Shown here: piece by piece, positions 44,962-54,135 of the stretch
Numbering within the stretch: position 1 is the stretch's first letter
Layout: each line of letters begins with the position of its first letter
From: Epibacterium ulvae
GTDB lineage: Bacteria > Pseudomonadota > Alphaproteobacteria > Rhodobacterales > Rhodobacteraceae
Direction: 5' to 3'
DNA length: 64,000 bases
Assembly (NCBI RefSeq): GCF_900102795.1
Contig: NZ_FMWG01000010.1
Coordinates: 81,781-145,780, forward strand
Position numbers and translations under genes: made by a program
Notes under the pieces: model-generated
The model's input: only the letters and a program-made list of their open reading frames with translations
Database searches by the model: none
What the model was told of the DNA's origin: nothing

Positions 44962-46560
44962 TCAGCCGATGGCAGAGGCTTTCACATCTTCATCGATAAA
45001 GGGCAGGTACTGTTCAAAGTTATCCGAGAACATTTGAACTAGTTTGGCTGCCTGTTTGTCATATGCGCCCTGATCATCCCACGTGCGGCGCGGATCCAGC
45101 AAAACTTCTGCTACGCCGGGAACCGTGACAGGGACGTCAAACCCAAAGTTGCTGTCTTTGCGGAACTCTGCTTCGGCGAGCGAGCCATCCAGTGCAGCAG
45201 TGAGCAGCGCGCGTGTTGCCTTGATCGGCATGCGTGAGCCGATCCCATAAGCACCACCCGTCCAGCCTGTGTTCACCAACCAGCAAGTTGCACCATGCTG
45301 GGCGATTTTTTCACGCAGAAGGTTGCCGTAAACCTCGGGGCGGCGCGGCATGAAGGGCGCTCCAAAGCAAGTGGAGAATGTGGGTTCAGGCTCTGTCACA
45401 CCGCGTTCGGTTCCGGCCACTTTGGAGGTGAAACCAGACAGGAAGTGATACATGGCTTGCGCAGGTGTCAGACGCGAGATTGGAGGCAGAACACCAAAGG
45501 CATCACAGGTCAGCATGATAATGTTCTTTGGATGCCCGCCACGCGCATTGTCTGACGCGTTTGATATGTAGTTCAGCGGATAAGCACAGCGCATGTTTGC
45601 GGTTAGGCTATCGTCGTTGAAGTCCAGCTCTTTGGTCTCTTCATCAAAGACCATGTTTTCAATCACAGTGCCAAATTTAGAAGTGGTGGCGTAGATCTCA
45701 GGCTCGGCCTCAGGGTTGAGATTGATTGTTTTTGCATAACAGCCGCCCTCAAAGTTGAAGGTGCCATTGTCTGCCCAACCGTGTTCATCATCACCGATGA
45801 GAACGCGATCTGGGTCAGCTGAGAGCGTTGTTTTACCAGTGCCAGAAAGGCCAAAGAACACAGCTGTGTCCACAGCGTTGCCCGTCGCATGGTTTGCAGA
45901 GCAATGCATCGGCATGATACCTTTTTCGGGCAACAGGTAGTTCAGCAGCGTAAAGACGGATTTCTTGTTTTCTCCCGCATATTCGGTGCCGCCGATCAAG
46001 ATGATCTTTTTGTCAAAGTTCATCGCAATCACGGTTTCAGACCGGCAGTTGTGGCGTGCAGGATCTGCTTGGAAACTTGGGCAGTTGATGACGGTGTAGT
46101 CAGCAAGGAAGCCATCCAGATCTTCACAATCTGGGCGGCGCAGCATGTGACGGATGAACAGACCGTGCCAAGCCAGTTCCGTTACCATACGCACATTGAT
46201 CGAATGAGCAGGGTCAGAACCACCGACCAGGTCCTGAACAAAGTAGTCTTTGCCCTTCATGTGGGTCAGCATATCTGCATAAAGCGCATCAAACCCTTCA
46301 GGGCTCATCGCGGCATTGTTGTCCCACCAGATGGTGTCAGTGACGCTGGCTGTTTTTACCACATGTTTGTCTTTGGGGGAGCGTCCGGTGAACTTTCCGG
46401 TTGAGACGAGAAATGCGCCACCCTGGCCCAGCGTGCCTTCGTCGCGCTTCAGCGCGGCTTCGATCAGGGCAGGCTCCATCAGGTTATAATAGACATGCCC
46501 CAGCCCTTCGATACCTTGATCTTCGAGGCGGAATTGCGGGTTAACCCGACCATATGTCAT
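44962..46560 (-). CDS. pckA: Phosphoenolpyruvate carboxykinase (ATP)
   Basis: 532 residues, normal length. It turns oxaloacetate into PEP for gluconeogenesis. Nucleotide and metal sites: [11 protein letters not shown] (237-247), DDEHGW (257-262) and EGGCYAK (271-277); the upstream FTGRSPKDK is the substrate-side Arg/Lys block. It is divergent from chvI across a 363-bp region that carries a phased repeat array. In other alphaproteobacteria pckA also lies beside chvI/chvG. Confidence 0.97.
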   Translation of the reverse strand: MTYGRVNPQFRLEDQGIEGLGHVYYNLMEPALIEAALKRDEGTLGQGGAFLVSTGKFTGRSPKDKHVVKTASVTDTIWWDNNAAMSPEGFDALYADMLTHMKGKDYFVQDLVGGSDPAHSINVRMVTELAWHGLFIRHMLRRPDCEDLDGFLADYTVINCPSFQADPARHNCRSETVIAMNFDKKIILIGGTEYAGENKKSVFTLLNYLLPEKGIMPMHCSANHATGNAVDTAVFFGLSGTGKTTLSADPDRVLIGDDEHGWADNGTFNFEGGCYAKTINLNPEAEPEIYATTSKFGTVIENMVFDEETKELDFNDDSLTANMRCAYPLNYISNASDNARGGHPKNIIMLTCDAFGVLPPISRLTPAQAMYHFLSGFTSKVAGTERGVTEPEPTFSTCFGAPFMPRRPEVYGNLLREKIAQHGATCWLVNTGWTGGAYGIGSRMPIKATRALLTAALDGSLAEAEFRKDSNFGFDVPVTVPGVAEVLLDPRRTWDDQGAYDKQAAKLVQMFSDNFEQYLPFIDEDVKASAIG

Positions 46561-46923
46561 GCTGCTTTTCTCCTGTAGCGGCGTTTGAGGCGCAGGAAAA
46601 CTTGCTACGCCCCGGGGGCAAAATTACCAGAGAGTGCTCCGGTGGTTTGCCTCTTAACACGATGGTTTTAGCAAAAAATAGTGGTCGGTGGTGCAGTTAG
46701 CGCAACCAAGAAAGCCTTTAGCGCAACCATTGATCCTTTAACGCAAACAATGATGACGATCGGAAAGTTTAATGAGACAATCGCAACGATTGGTAAGGCA
46801 TTTTTGTGTCACCTTTGCCAAATTATCGTCTGATTCTTGAATTGGGATTGATTCGGTTCGGGACTCCGGCGATGAAAGTTAAAAACAAAATAACGAGAAC
46901 GAGTAGCTCTAAGGGTGCACCCC
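46561..46923. other. 363-bp intergenic region pckA/chvI
   Basis: No gene is visible here. The stretch holds the start regions of both divergent genes, the five-fold CGCAAC-like repeat array at 46697-46792, a TTTTAGC(A)6-like run at 46667-46678 and an A/T-rich leader before chvI. No clear -35/-10 pair was found. Confidence 0.7.
46697..46792 (+). repeat. Helically phased CGCAAC-like direct repeats
   Basis: CGCAAC occurs at 46701, 46722 and 46782, CGCAAA at 46742 and the near match CGGAAA at 46761, so units start every 19-21 bp, two helical turns. The first three share a longer unit, TTARCGCAAMCA. The last copy is part of a perfect inverted repeat CAATCG-CAA-CGATTG (46778-46792). This looks like a cooperative binding array for a regulator such as ChvI or another OmpR-type or ScfR-type protein; the binding protein is inferred, not shown. 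Confidence 0.7.
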
Positions 46924-47625
46924 ATGTCAAAAATTGCATTGGTCGATGACGACAGAAACATCCTCACTTCCGTTGCGATGACGTTGGAAGCCGAGGGATT
47001 TGAAGTTGAGACTTATAATGATGGTCAGGCGGCGTTAGACGCCTTCAATAAAAAGTTGCCAGATATGGCCGTGCTGGACATCAAGATGCCGCGGATGGAC
47101 GGTATGGATCTTTTGCAGCGCCTGCGCCAGAAAACGCAGATGCCCGTGATCTTTCTGACCTCCAAAGATGATGAGATTGATGAGGTTCTTGGCCTGCGCA
47201 TGGGCGCAGATGACTACGTCAAGAAACCGTTCTCGCAACGTTTGCTAGTTGAACGCATTCGCGCGCTGTTGCGCCGCCAGGAAGCCCAAAGCGAAGACGT
47301 TACCGTTACAACACCTGAAACCAAGGTGATGGAGCGCGGCCATCTGCGTATGGACCCGTTGCGCCATGCGGTCAGCTGGCGTGGTCGTGATGTCTCGTTG
47401 ACCGTTACTGAATTTCTACTGCTGCAGGCGCTGGCACAGCGTCCGGGGTTTGTGAAAAGCCGTGACCAATTGATGGATGTGGCCTATGATGATCAGGTCT
47501 ATGTGGATGACCGAACCATCGATAGCCATATTAAACGTCTGCGCAAAAAGATGCGGACGGTTGATTCAGATTTCTCGGCGATCGAAACCCTGTATGGTAT
47601 TGGTTACCGCTATAACGAAGAATAA
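46924..47625 (+). CDS. chvI: Response regulator ChvI
   Basis: 233 residues, OmpR/PhoB class. Receiver domain 1-120: acidic pair Asp8/Asp9, phospho-acceptor Asp52 in [11 protein letters not shown], the Thr/Lys pair in FLTSKDD and VKKPFS. The C-terminal winged helix covers about 135-230. ChvI controls envelope, acid-response and central carbon genes in alphaproteobacteria. The ATG at 46924 has AAGGG 8 nt upstream. It is followed by chvG 30 bp later. Confidence 0.93.
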   Translation: MSKIALVDDDRNILTSVAMTLEAEGFEVETYNDGQAALDAFNKKLPDMAVLDIKMPRMDGMDLLQRLRQKTQMPVIFLTSKDDEIDEVLGLRMGADDYVKKPFSQRLLVERIRALLRRQEAQSEDVTVTTPETKVMERGHLRMDPLRHAVSWRGRDVSLTVTEFLLLQALAQRPGFVKSRDQLMDVAYDDQVYVDDRTIDSHIKRLRKKMRTVDSDFSAIETLYGIGYRYNEE

Positions 47626-47655
47626 GCCTGATCGGCGCATCAGAGAGGAAGCCCC

Positions 47656-49365
47656 ATGCGTGATACCGGGCTGACACAAGGCCATTCCGGCGATGATGTT
47701 GTGCTGGGCGACGATTGGGTCGCGCCGGCCACCTCGGTTGAGCGGGAAATGCAGGCAAAGCGCGCGCGTCGTGGATTTCTGTCTTTGCGCAGGTCTCCGT
47801 TGACGCGTAAAATCATTACGTTCAATTTGATTGCGATTACGCTGCTTGTGGCGGGCGTATTGTATCTGAATTCTTCCCAGCAAAGCTTGGTATTACAACG
47901 TGCAACTGCACTGATGTCAGAAGCGATGCTAGTTTCGGACGTGTTTGAAGGCCAATTGCCCACAGAGACACCCGTTGATCTAGCCGCGCCCGAAGGGCTC
48001 AACCCGGCTGAAACGCTCGCAGGCATCAATTTGCGGGATGGTGTTGATGTTCGGGTGTTCGACCCAAAAGGCGGACTTGTTGCACAGGCGCAGGGCACTT
48101 ATGAAAGTGGCTTGTTGAATGCAGAAATAGAAGCCAATCGTGGCAGTACTATCCTGACCGATAGTCTGGCCCGTCTTTGGGTTTTTGTAGCGGGTGCGCG
48201 GACGAATGTTTCTGCGGATCAAGAGTCTACTCTTGCAAGTGGTCTTTTGCCGCTTGTTGGCTCCGCAGTCGGCGAGCGCCAGATCACGCAGTCTATTCTG
48301 GATACGGGGCAAGGGCGTGTGTTTGCAGCTGTTGCGCCAATTATGCAGGGGCAGACTGTTGTTGGCGCCGTTGCATTGGCCTCTCCAACCGGAGAGATTG
48401 ACGCGCTGGTCAAAGCTCAACGCGAACGCGTGTTGCAACTGTTTGTTGTGGCTATTCTTGTTTCAATTGGATTAAGCCTTGTGTTGGCCTCTACCATTGC
48501 AAATCCACTTTCAGATCTTGCCGAAGCCGCTGAGGTTGGTAAGGATCGCAACGCACGAAAAGCTAAAGCAGGACGGGTTCGTATTCCTGACCTTAGTGCG
48601 CGCCCTGATGAATTGGGCCGGTTGAGCCGCGCATTGCGCGGTATGGTCAAAGCGCTTTATATGCGTATTGACAGCAACGAACAATTTGCAGCCGATGTCG
48701 CTCACGAGATCAAAAACCCGCTGGCAAGCCTGCAATCTGCAGTCGGCACGCTGCGCATGGTCAAACGGGACGATCAGCGCGAAAAGCTGATGGATGTGAT
48801 CGAGCATGATGTGCGCCGTCTGGATCGTCTGGTGAGTGATATTTCCAATGCCTCCCGTCTGGATGCAGAACTGGTGAAGGAAGAGGAAGAAGAGTTCGAT
48901 CTCCTGAAGATGCTGGAAAACCTCAATCAATTCTTGGGTGAGGATGCACGCTCGAAGGGGATTGATTATATCACGGATCTCCCGCCGCAACCGATTATGC
49001 TGCACGGCCTTGAAGCGCGTCTGGCGCAGGTTTTTGTAAACCTGATCACCAATGCAACTTCATTCTGTGAGGAGGGCGATGCCATTCGTGTATGGGCGCG
49101 GCGTCGCGATAATCGCGTGCTCGTCGTGGTTGAAGACACAGGGCCGGGCATTCCGGATCAATCGTTGGCCAAGATCTTTAAACGTTTCTACTCCCACCGT
49201 CCGGTTGAACATTTCGGCAATAACTCGGGCCTTGGCCTGGCGATTTCAAAACAGATTGTCGAGGCGCATGGTGGGGTGATATGGGCAGAAAATATCCGCC
49301 CAACGGCCGCTGATGTCACGTCTGAACCATTGGGCGCGCGGTTTGTTGTTGGTTTGCCTTTGTAA
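47656..49365 (+). CDS. chvG: Sensor histidine kinase ChvG
   Basis: 569 residues. A first membrane helix at about 55-75 and a second at about 255-280 enclose a periplasmic sensor domain; a HAMP linker follows. The phospho-acceptor His350 is in DVAHEIKNPLASLQSA; the ATP-binding domain shows NLITNATSF, VEDTGPGIPDQS and NSGLGLAISKQI. It should phosphorylate ChvI. A separate periplasmic inhibitor such as ExoR is not encoded nearby. hprK starts 3 bp after the stop. Confidence 0.93.
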   Translation: MRDTGLTQGHSGDDVVLGDDWVAPATSVEREMQAKRARRGFLSLRRSPLTRKIITFNLIAITLLVAGVLYLNSSQQSLVLQRATALMSEAMLVSDVFEGQLPTETPVDLAAPEGLNPAETLAGINLRDGVDVRVFDPKGGLVAQAQGTYESGLLNAEIEANRGSTILTDSLARLWVFVAGARTNVSADQESTLASGLLPLVGSAVGERQITQSILDTGQGRVFAAVAPIMQGQTVVGAVALASPTGEIDALVKAQRERVLQLFVVAILVSIGLSLVLASTIANPLSDLAEAAEVGKDRNARKAKAGRVRIPDLSARPDELGRLSRALRGMVKALYMRIDSNEQFAADVAHEIKNPLASLQSAVGTLRMVKRDDQREKLMDVIEHDVRRLDRLVSDISNASRLDAELVKEEEEEFDLLKMLENLNQFLGEDARSKGIDYITDLPPQPIMLHGLEARLAQVFVNLITNATSFCEEGDAIRVWARRRDNRVLVVVEDTGPGIPDQSLAKIFKRFYSHRPVEHFGNNSGLGLAISKQIVEAHGGVIWAENIRPTAADVTSEPLGARFVVGLPL

Positions 49366-49368
49366 CTG

Positions 49369-49809
49369 ATGACGGATGGGCCAAGGATCGTGCACGCCTC
49401 TTGTGTGGCGATCAACGGGCGGGCCCTTCTTATTATGGGGGCGTCTGGTAGCGGGAAATCTGGTTTTGCGTTACAAATGATGGCTCTGGGGGCTAATCTT
49501 ATCTCGGATGACCGGGTGAGGGTGTGGTGCGACCAAGATTGCCTGCGCGCGGCTGCTCCAGAAACGTTAAAAGGCATGATCGAAGCGCGGGGGCTTGGGA
49601 TTTTGTATGCCAATGTCTCTGCTGAGGCGCGTATATGTGCAGTGCTGTCGATGGACCAAATAGAAGCCAGCCGTTTGCCTGCACGGCGCTTCACAAACCT
49701 GTTGGGTCACGAGGTCCCGCTATTTTACCAGATCAAAGCGACCTATGCTGCGGCAGCATTTGTTCAGTTCCTGAAAGGGGGCATGTTGGATCCTGATGAC
49801 CCAGTTTGA
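49369..49809 (+). CDS. hprK: Short HPr kinase/phosphorylase
   Basis: 146 residues: only the C-terminal catalytic domain of HprK, as usual in alphaproteobacteria (Gram-positive forms have about 310). Walker A is GASGSGKS (24-31), the metal/catalytic acids are in ISDDRV (47-48), and the HprK signature GMIEARGLGI is at 69-78. It phosphorylates Ser46 of HPr, which is encoded three genes later. It overlaps rapZ by 14 bp. Confidence 0.92.
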   Translation: MTDGPRIVHASCVAINGRALLIMGASGSGKSGFALQMMALGANLISDDRVRVWCDQDCLRAAAPETLKGMIEARGLGILYANVSAEARICAVLSMDQIEASRLPARRFTNLLGHEVPLFYQIKATYAAAAFVQFLKGGMLDPDDPV

Positions 49810-50668
49810 AACACCAGAACGGGAAATTGTTCTTGTTACCGGCCCATCAGGGGCGGGACGGACGACTGCAATTAACGTATTGGAAGATCTAGGTTTTGAA
49901 GCGATCGACAATCTACCTTTCAGCCTTCTGCCAGGGTTGGTGAACAGTGCGGCTACACCTAGACCTTTGGCTTTAGGGCTTGATTCTCGGAATAGAGATT
50001 TTTCAACCGCGGCGCTGCTGGGCGCCATCTCAATGATTGAAGAACGCGAAGATGTGCGTTTGACGGTGCTTTATCTCGATGCTCGTGTGGATGTGTTGTT
50101 GCGACGATTTTCGGAAACCCGACGACGGCATCCATTGGCGCCTGAAGAATCACTGGAAGTCGGGGTGCGCCGAGAGTTGGAATTGATGAGCGATATCCGG
50201 TCCCGCGCGGATATTTTGCTCGAAACCTCGCAGATGAATGTGCATCAGGCACGGGCCGAAATCGAAAAGTGGTTCGCGCCAGAGGGGCGGTCTCTCGCCG
50301 TCTCTATCCAGAGTTTCTCTTATAAGCGTGGTGTGCCCTTTGCCAGTGATCTGGTCTTTGATTGCCGCTTCCTGAAAAACCCTTATTGGCAGGTCGAGCT
50401 GCGCGCTTTGAACGGTCAGGATTATCAGGTTCAGAGTTACGTTAAGAATGACGCCCGGTTTGATGCATTCTTTGACCGGGTTCTGGATATGACGCGATTC
50501 CTTTTGCCCGCCTACCGCGAAGAGGGAAAATCACATCTCTCAATTGCGTTTGGCTGTACAGGAGGGCAACATCGATCTGTGACACTGGCAGAAACTCTCG
50601 CCAAAGCCCTTGCAGAAGATGCGGCACAGGTGTCAATTAGTCACCGCGAGCTGCAAAGCCAGCGTTAA
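49796..50668 (+). CDS. rapZ: RNase adapter / P-loop protein RapZ
   Basis: 290 residues. The N-terminal kinase-like domain has the Walker A GPSGAGRT (16-23) and GFEAIDNLP; the C-terminal half ends with the family block FGCTGGQHRSV. In enterobacteria RapZ guides RNase E to the sRNA GlmZ; in alphaproteobacteria its role with the neighbouring PTS proteins is less clear. The start lies within hprK. Confidence 0.92.
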   Translation: MTQFETPEREIVLVTGPSGAGRTTAINVLEDLGFEAIDNLPFSLLPGLVNSAATPRPLALGLDSRNRDFSTAALLGAISMIEEREDVRLTVLYLDARVDVLLRRFSETRRRHPLAPEESLEVGVRRELELMSDIRSRADILLETSQMNVHQARAEIEKWFAPEGRSLAVSIQSFSYKRGVPFASDLVFDCRFLKNPYWQVELRALNGQDYQVQSYVKNDARFDAFFDRVLDMTRFLLPAYREEGKSHLSIAFGCTGGQHRSVTLAETLAKALAEDAAQVSISHRELQSQR

Positions 50669-50683
50669 ATGTGAGGAACCGGG

Positions 50684-51082
50684 TTGATCGGAATTGTCAT
50701 CGTTGCACATGGAGGCTTGGCTCAGGAGTATCGGGCCGCGATGGAGCATGTGGTGGGACCACTGCCCAAAGTAGAATCCATACGTATCAGTGCTGAATGT
50801 GACCGCGAGAAAAAGCAGCAGGAAATTTGTTCCGCAGCGGAGTCAGTTGATTCCGGTAGCGGTGTTGTAATTGTGACGGATCTGTTTGGTGGATCTCCTT
50901 CGAATTTGTCGTTGCGCGCTTGTTGGCCGCCAGATCGCCGTATCTTATATGGGGCGAATCTGCCGATGCTGATAAAGCTCGCCAAAACCCGCAATCTGCC
51001 ATTGACCGAATGTGTGCATCGGGCGCTGGATGCGGGGCGCAAATATATCAATTGTCAAAATATCACCCCTGATGGGGCATAG
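50684..51082 (+). CDS. PTS EIIA component, mannose type
   Basis: 132 residues. Man-family EIIA with the phosphorylatable His9 in IVIVAHGGLAQ and the TDLFGGSPSNLSL block. No IIB, IIC or IID gene is nearby, so this is probably a regulatory phosphate acceptor rather than part of a sugar transporter. The TTG start has GAGGA 6 nt upstream. It lies 9 bp before the HPr gene. Confidence 0.9.
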   Translation: MIGIVIVAHGGLAQEYRAAMEHVVGPLPKVESIRISAECDREKKQQEICSAAESVDSGSGVVIVTDLFGGSPSNLSLRACWPPDRRILYGANLPMLIKLAKTRNLPLTECVHRALDAGRKYINCQNITPDGA

Positions 51083-51091
51083 GCACGGTAG

Positions 51092-51361
51092 ATGGCTAAG
51101 AAAACACTGAAGATTGTGAATGAAAAAGGGCTGCATGCGCGTGCGTCGGCCAAATTGGTTGAAGTTGTCGACGGTTTTGACGCAACGGCAGAAGTGTCAC
51201 GCGATGGCCTCTCTGCGTCCGGTGATAGTATTATGGGGCTTTTGATGTTGGCAGCCTCCAAAGGAACGACTATTGACGTCGAGACCTCAGGGCCAGACGC
51301 GGATGCGCTTGCAGATGCTTTGCAGTCCTTGGTGGCTGACAAATTCGGTGAAGGCTTCTAA
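51092..51361 (+). CDS. ptsH: PTS phosphocarrier HPr
   Basis: 89 residues. Both regulatory sites are intact: His15 in KGLHARASAK for PEP-dependent transfer and Ser46 in SGDSIMGLLML for HprK. It completes the local hprK-rapZ-EIIA-HPr set. Enzyme I (PtsP or PtsI) is not in the window. Confidence 0.94.
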   Translation: MAKKTLKIVNEKGLHARASAKLVEVVDGFDATAEVSRDGLSASGDSIMGLLMLAASKGTTIDVETSGPDADALADALQSLVADKFGEGF

Positions 51362-51401
51362 ACTGCGAAGATGGCTTTGCCGCGAAGACAGGAACGACAC
51401 A

Positions 51402-52301
51402 TTGGCGGACACCACGCACGATAGAAATTCAGACGCCACTCCACCGAACGAGGTTGAGACCGGCGAAGTCTATGATCGTCGCACGTTGACCTATGCGAAC
51501 TCTTTTGATGACCGCTGGACCTCGCTTGCGATCAAATCGATCGAGTGGATGACCGGCAAGCTAAAGATTCTGCGCATGGTAAACCGGTTCGAAAAGCAAA
51601 ACGCGGTTTATCGCGGTCAGCGGTTCTGGCGGGGTGCCTTGAATATCATGGGCATTGATCTGCAGACCCCAGAGGAGCAGATTAACCGTATCCCAAAGGA
51701 AGGCCCAGTTGTGGTGGTCGCCAATCACCCCCATGGTATGGTTGACGGAATGATCTTTGCAGATTTGATCGGTCGTGTGCGCGAAGATTATCGCATTCTC
51801 ACCCGCTCGGTTCTGACAGGACTGGATGAGGCCGCAACCTCTTTCATGATTCCCGTGCCCTTTCCGCATGATCCAGAAGCACAACGCAAGATGGTTGATA
51901 TGCGTGCAAAAACCATGGCGCATCTCAAAGCAGGCGGAGTGGTGGCTTTGTTCCCTTCTGGCGTCGTCAGCTCTTCGGATAGCTGGTTTGGTCCAGCGAT
52001 TGAACGAGAATGGAATGTTTTCACCGCGCAGCTGATCCGCCGTTCAGGAGCCCGCGTTGTGCCAATGTTCTTTCCGGGGTCAAATTCGCGCGCCTATCAA
52101 ATCGCCAATCAGGTTTCACCAATCCTGCGTCAAGGTTTGCTGCTGCATGAAATCGTGCGCTCTTGCAACAAACCTCAGGCTCCTGTTGTTGGTGAACCGC
52201 TGACAGATGAGCAGATGGAACAATTGCAAAGTGACCCGCGCGGTTTCATGGCTTGGCTGCGAGAGCACACGTTGGCGCTTGGCGCAAAGAGTGAAAGCTG
52301 A
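51402..52301 (+). CDS. Lysophospholipid acyltransferase-family protein
   Basis: 299 residues. The acyltransferase block NHPHGMVDG, with the His and Asp of the catalytic pair in a spaced form, is followed by FPSGVVSSSDSWFG. The middle TSFMIPVPFPHD and VVPMFFPGSNSR segments fit plsC/OlsA-like enzymes that acylate lysophospholipids or ornithine lipids. No membrane anchor is obvious. The start is placed at TTG 51402, which has GGAACG upstream, because the frame before it overlaps ptsH. Confidence 0.8.
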   Translation: MADTTHDRNSDATPPNEVETGEVYDRRTLTYANSFDDRWTSLAIKSIEWMTGKLKILRMVNRFEKQNAVYRGQRFWRGALNIMGIDLQTPEEQINRIPKEGPVVVVANHPHGMVDGMIFADLIGRVREDYRILTRSVLTGLDEAATSFMIPVPFPHDPEAQRKMVDMRAKTMAHLKAGGVVALFPSGVVSSSDSWFGPAIEREWNVFTAQLIRRSGARVVPMFFPGSNSRAYQIANQVSPILRQGLLLHEIVRSCNKPQAPVVGEPLTDEQMEQLQSDPRGFMAWLREHTLALGAKSES

Positions 52302-52326
52302 CACGCTTTGAAATGAGGGAGGTGCG

Positions 52327-53022
52327 CTATAGCGTTAAGATCTCTTCAAAATGTGTCATGTCCTCAAAAGTGCAAAACGCTGGGCGGCGTAGCGGTATAT
52401 GTGGCGCCTGTGCGATAAGGTGCGCTAGAAGCTCTTCCGCATGCCTTTCCAGTGGTGCAAGTTGCGTATCTGGAAGCCAGTCCAGCATATAGGCAAAAGT
52501 CATATGAAACGCATATGTATCATGTGTCGCCTGACGATAACCAAACGGTTCAGTCAACGCATCGCGCCATTTGCGCATTATATCCCGATCTGCTGATGTT
52601 ACCCCGTCCAGATACAGCCCTCGTGGGCTTATACCCACTGGGCATACGGTAAAATCGCCAGGTGCTTCAAACTGCTGCAAATGTGGCATGACGTGTTGGG
52701 TTGCAGCCGGAATAGATGCATCAGGTGCTAGCCCTTTGGGCCAGGCATCCAAAGTACGCCGCGTCTCCACCACGCCTTCAAACACTGTCATATGGAGACT
52801 GCTCGCTGGAGTAAATATTAGATGATCAGGCAGCAGTTCTTGAAGACGGGCTCTGGTTTCAAGAATAGCGCGATGTCGCAACGCGCTGTTGTCCAGGTGG
52901 CATAGCACAGTGTTGCCAGCCTCTGGTCGGAACCCCTTTGTATCATAACGGGTTCCCAACCGATCCGGTGGAGTGTTGTTCTGACTTTCCGTAAAACGTT
53001 CAAAATCAATGCGCCGCGCCAT
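52327..53022 (-). CDS. DUF1868 2H-phosphoesterase-like protein
   Basis: 231 residues. Two HxT motifs, SSLHMTVFEG (about 78) and YAFHMTFAYM (about 171), mark the 2H phosphoesterase (2',5' RNA ligase-like) fold, which acts on 2',3'-cyclic phosphates or similar; DUF1868 is the best family name I can give. The physiological substrate is unknown. It lies between the acyltransferase (convergent) and hbd on the minus strand. Confidence 0.75.
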   Translation of the reverse strand: MARRIDFERFTESQNNTPPDRLGTRYDTKGFRPEAGNTVLCHLDNSALRHRAILETRARLQELLPDHLIFTPASSLHMTVFEGVVETRRTLDAWPKGLAPDASIPAATQHVMPHLQQFEAPGDFTVCPVGISPRGLYLDGVTSADRDIMRKWRDALTEPFGYRQATHDTYAFHMTFAYMLDWLPDTQLAPLERHAEELLAHLIAQAPHIPLRRPAFCTFEDMTHFEEILTL

Positions 53023-53103
53023 TCGTTACATCTCCTGTAGTGTCTCTCTGAGACTGCTACAGGACTGTAAAACTGGCGCGACGCATTGTGGTTTGTTCTA
53101 AGT

Positions 53104-53979
53104 CTAGCGCGTTGGAACGGGTGTTTCACCGCGGTAATCATAAAACCCACGCTGTGTTTTGCGGCCTAACCAACCAGCTTCAACATATTTCGTCAGCAGC
53201 GGGCAGGGGCGATACTTGGTATCAGCCAGCCCATCATGCAGAACGTTCATAATCGCAAGGCAGGTGTCCAACCCGATGAAATCTGCCAGCTCCAGCGGCC
53301 CCATGGGGTGATTTGCACCCAGCTTCATTGATTCATCAATCGATTTTACCGAGCCAACACCCTCATACAACGTATACACCGCTTCGTTGATCATCGGCAT
53401 CAGAATTCGGTTCACAATAAAGGCGGGGAAATCTTCCGCGCTTGCTGATGTTTTCCCCAACCGCTCCACCACGCGTTGGCAGGCTGTAAACGTGGGTTCA
53501 TCTGTTGCAATTCCGCGGATCAATTCCACCAGTTGCATCACGGGGACCGGGTTCATGAAATGAAACCCCATGAATCGTTCAGGTCTGTCTGTACGGCTGG
53601 CCAAACGCGTGATCGAGATCGAGGAGGTGTTCGAGGTAAGAATCGTTTCTGGTTTCAGATGTGGCAGCAAATCATCAAATATTGCTTGTTTAACGCTTTC
53701 GCGTTCGGTCGCGGCCTCAATGACAAGGTCAGTTGCGCCGACATCCGTCAAGGATAACGAGGTTTGGATTCGCGCAATCGCTGTATCCATCGTGCTTTGG
53801 GTGATTTTTTCACGGCTCACCTGACGGGCCATGTTTTTGTGGATCTGTACAAGTGCGGTGTCCAGCGCCGTCTGATTTACGTCATTTAAAACAACGTTAT
53901 AGCCAGCTAAAGCCATCACATGTGCAATACCATTGCCCATCTGTCCGGCCCCAATAACTCCAACACTTTCAATATCCAT
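53104..53979 (-). CDS. hbd: 3-hydroxybutyryl-CoA dehydrogenase
   Basis: 291 residues, normal for the single-domain enzyme. NAD-binding motif GVIGAGQMGNGIAHV, then SNTSSISIT, catalytic His in RFMGFHFMNPVPVM, and the C-terminal domain with DFPAFIVNRILMPMINEA (core FIVNRILMP) and GANHPMGPLELADFIG. It oxidises or reduces (S)-3-hydroxyacyl-CoA in acetyl-CoA assimilation and fatty acid metabolism. The upstream region carries the palindrome GCAAATTTGC (54078-54087). Confidence 0.93.
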   Translation of the reverse strand: MDIESVGVIGAGQMGNGIAHVMALAGYNVVLNDVNQTALDTALVQIHKNMARQVSREKITQSTMDTAIARIQTSLSLTDVGATDLVIEAATERESVKQAIFDDLLPHLKPETILTSNTSSISITRLASRTDRPERFMGFHFMNPVPVMQLVELIRGIATDEPTFTACQRVVERLGKTSASAEDFPAFIVNRILMPMINEAVYTLYEGVGSVKSIDESMKLGANHPMGPLELADFIGLDTCLAIMNVLHDGLADTKYRPCPLLTKYVEAGWLGRKTQRGFYDYRGETPVPTR

Positions 53980-54074
53980 AGCGATCGCCTTTCCAGCTGC
54001 CTGCCGCGCGATCTTACCGGCGCAAGAACGCTACGTACAAGAGAGATAGAGTGGATTTTCCATAAATCTGCCAT

Positions 54075-54090
54075 TTAGCAAATTTGCAAT
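54075..54090. promoter_or_regulatory. Tandem TTTGCAAA-like site between hbd and the DUF6473 gene
   Basis: TTAGCAAA and TTTGCAAT lie back to back at 54075-54090; the join makes the perfect palindrome GCAAATTTGC. Each copy differs from TTTGCAAA by one base, the kind of site used by ScfR/RamB-type regulators of acyl-CoA genes. It lies about 96 bp upstream of hbd. Confidence 0.45.
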
Positions 54091-54135
54091 TCCTGCGCGT
54101 CATTGTGACATTCAGCCGAATGAAGGTGGTCCATT

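Noticed and set aside
46654..46670. CtrA box (TTAA-N7-TTAA) in the pckA/chvI region
   Set aside because: The right half reads GTTT, not TTAA, at the required spacing.
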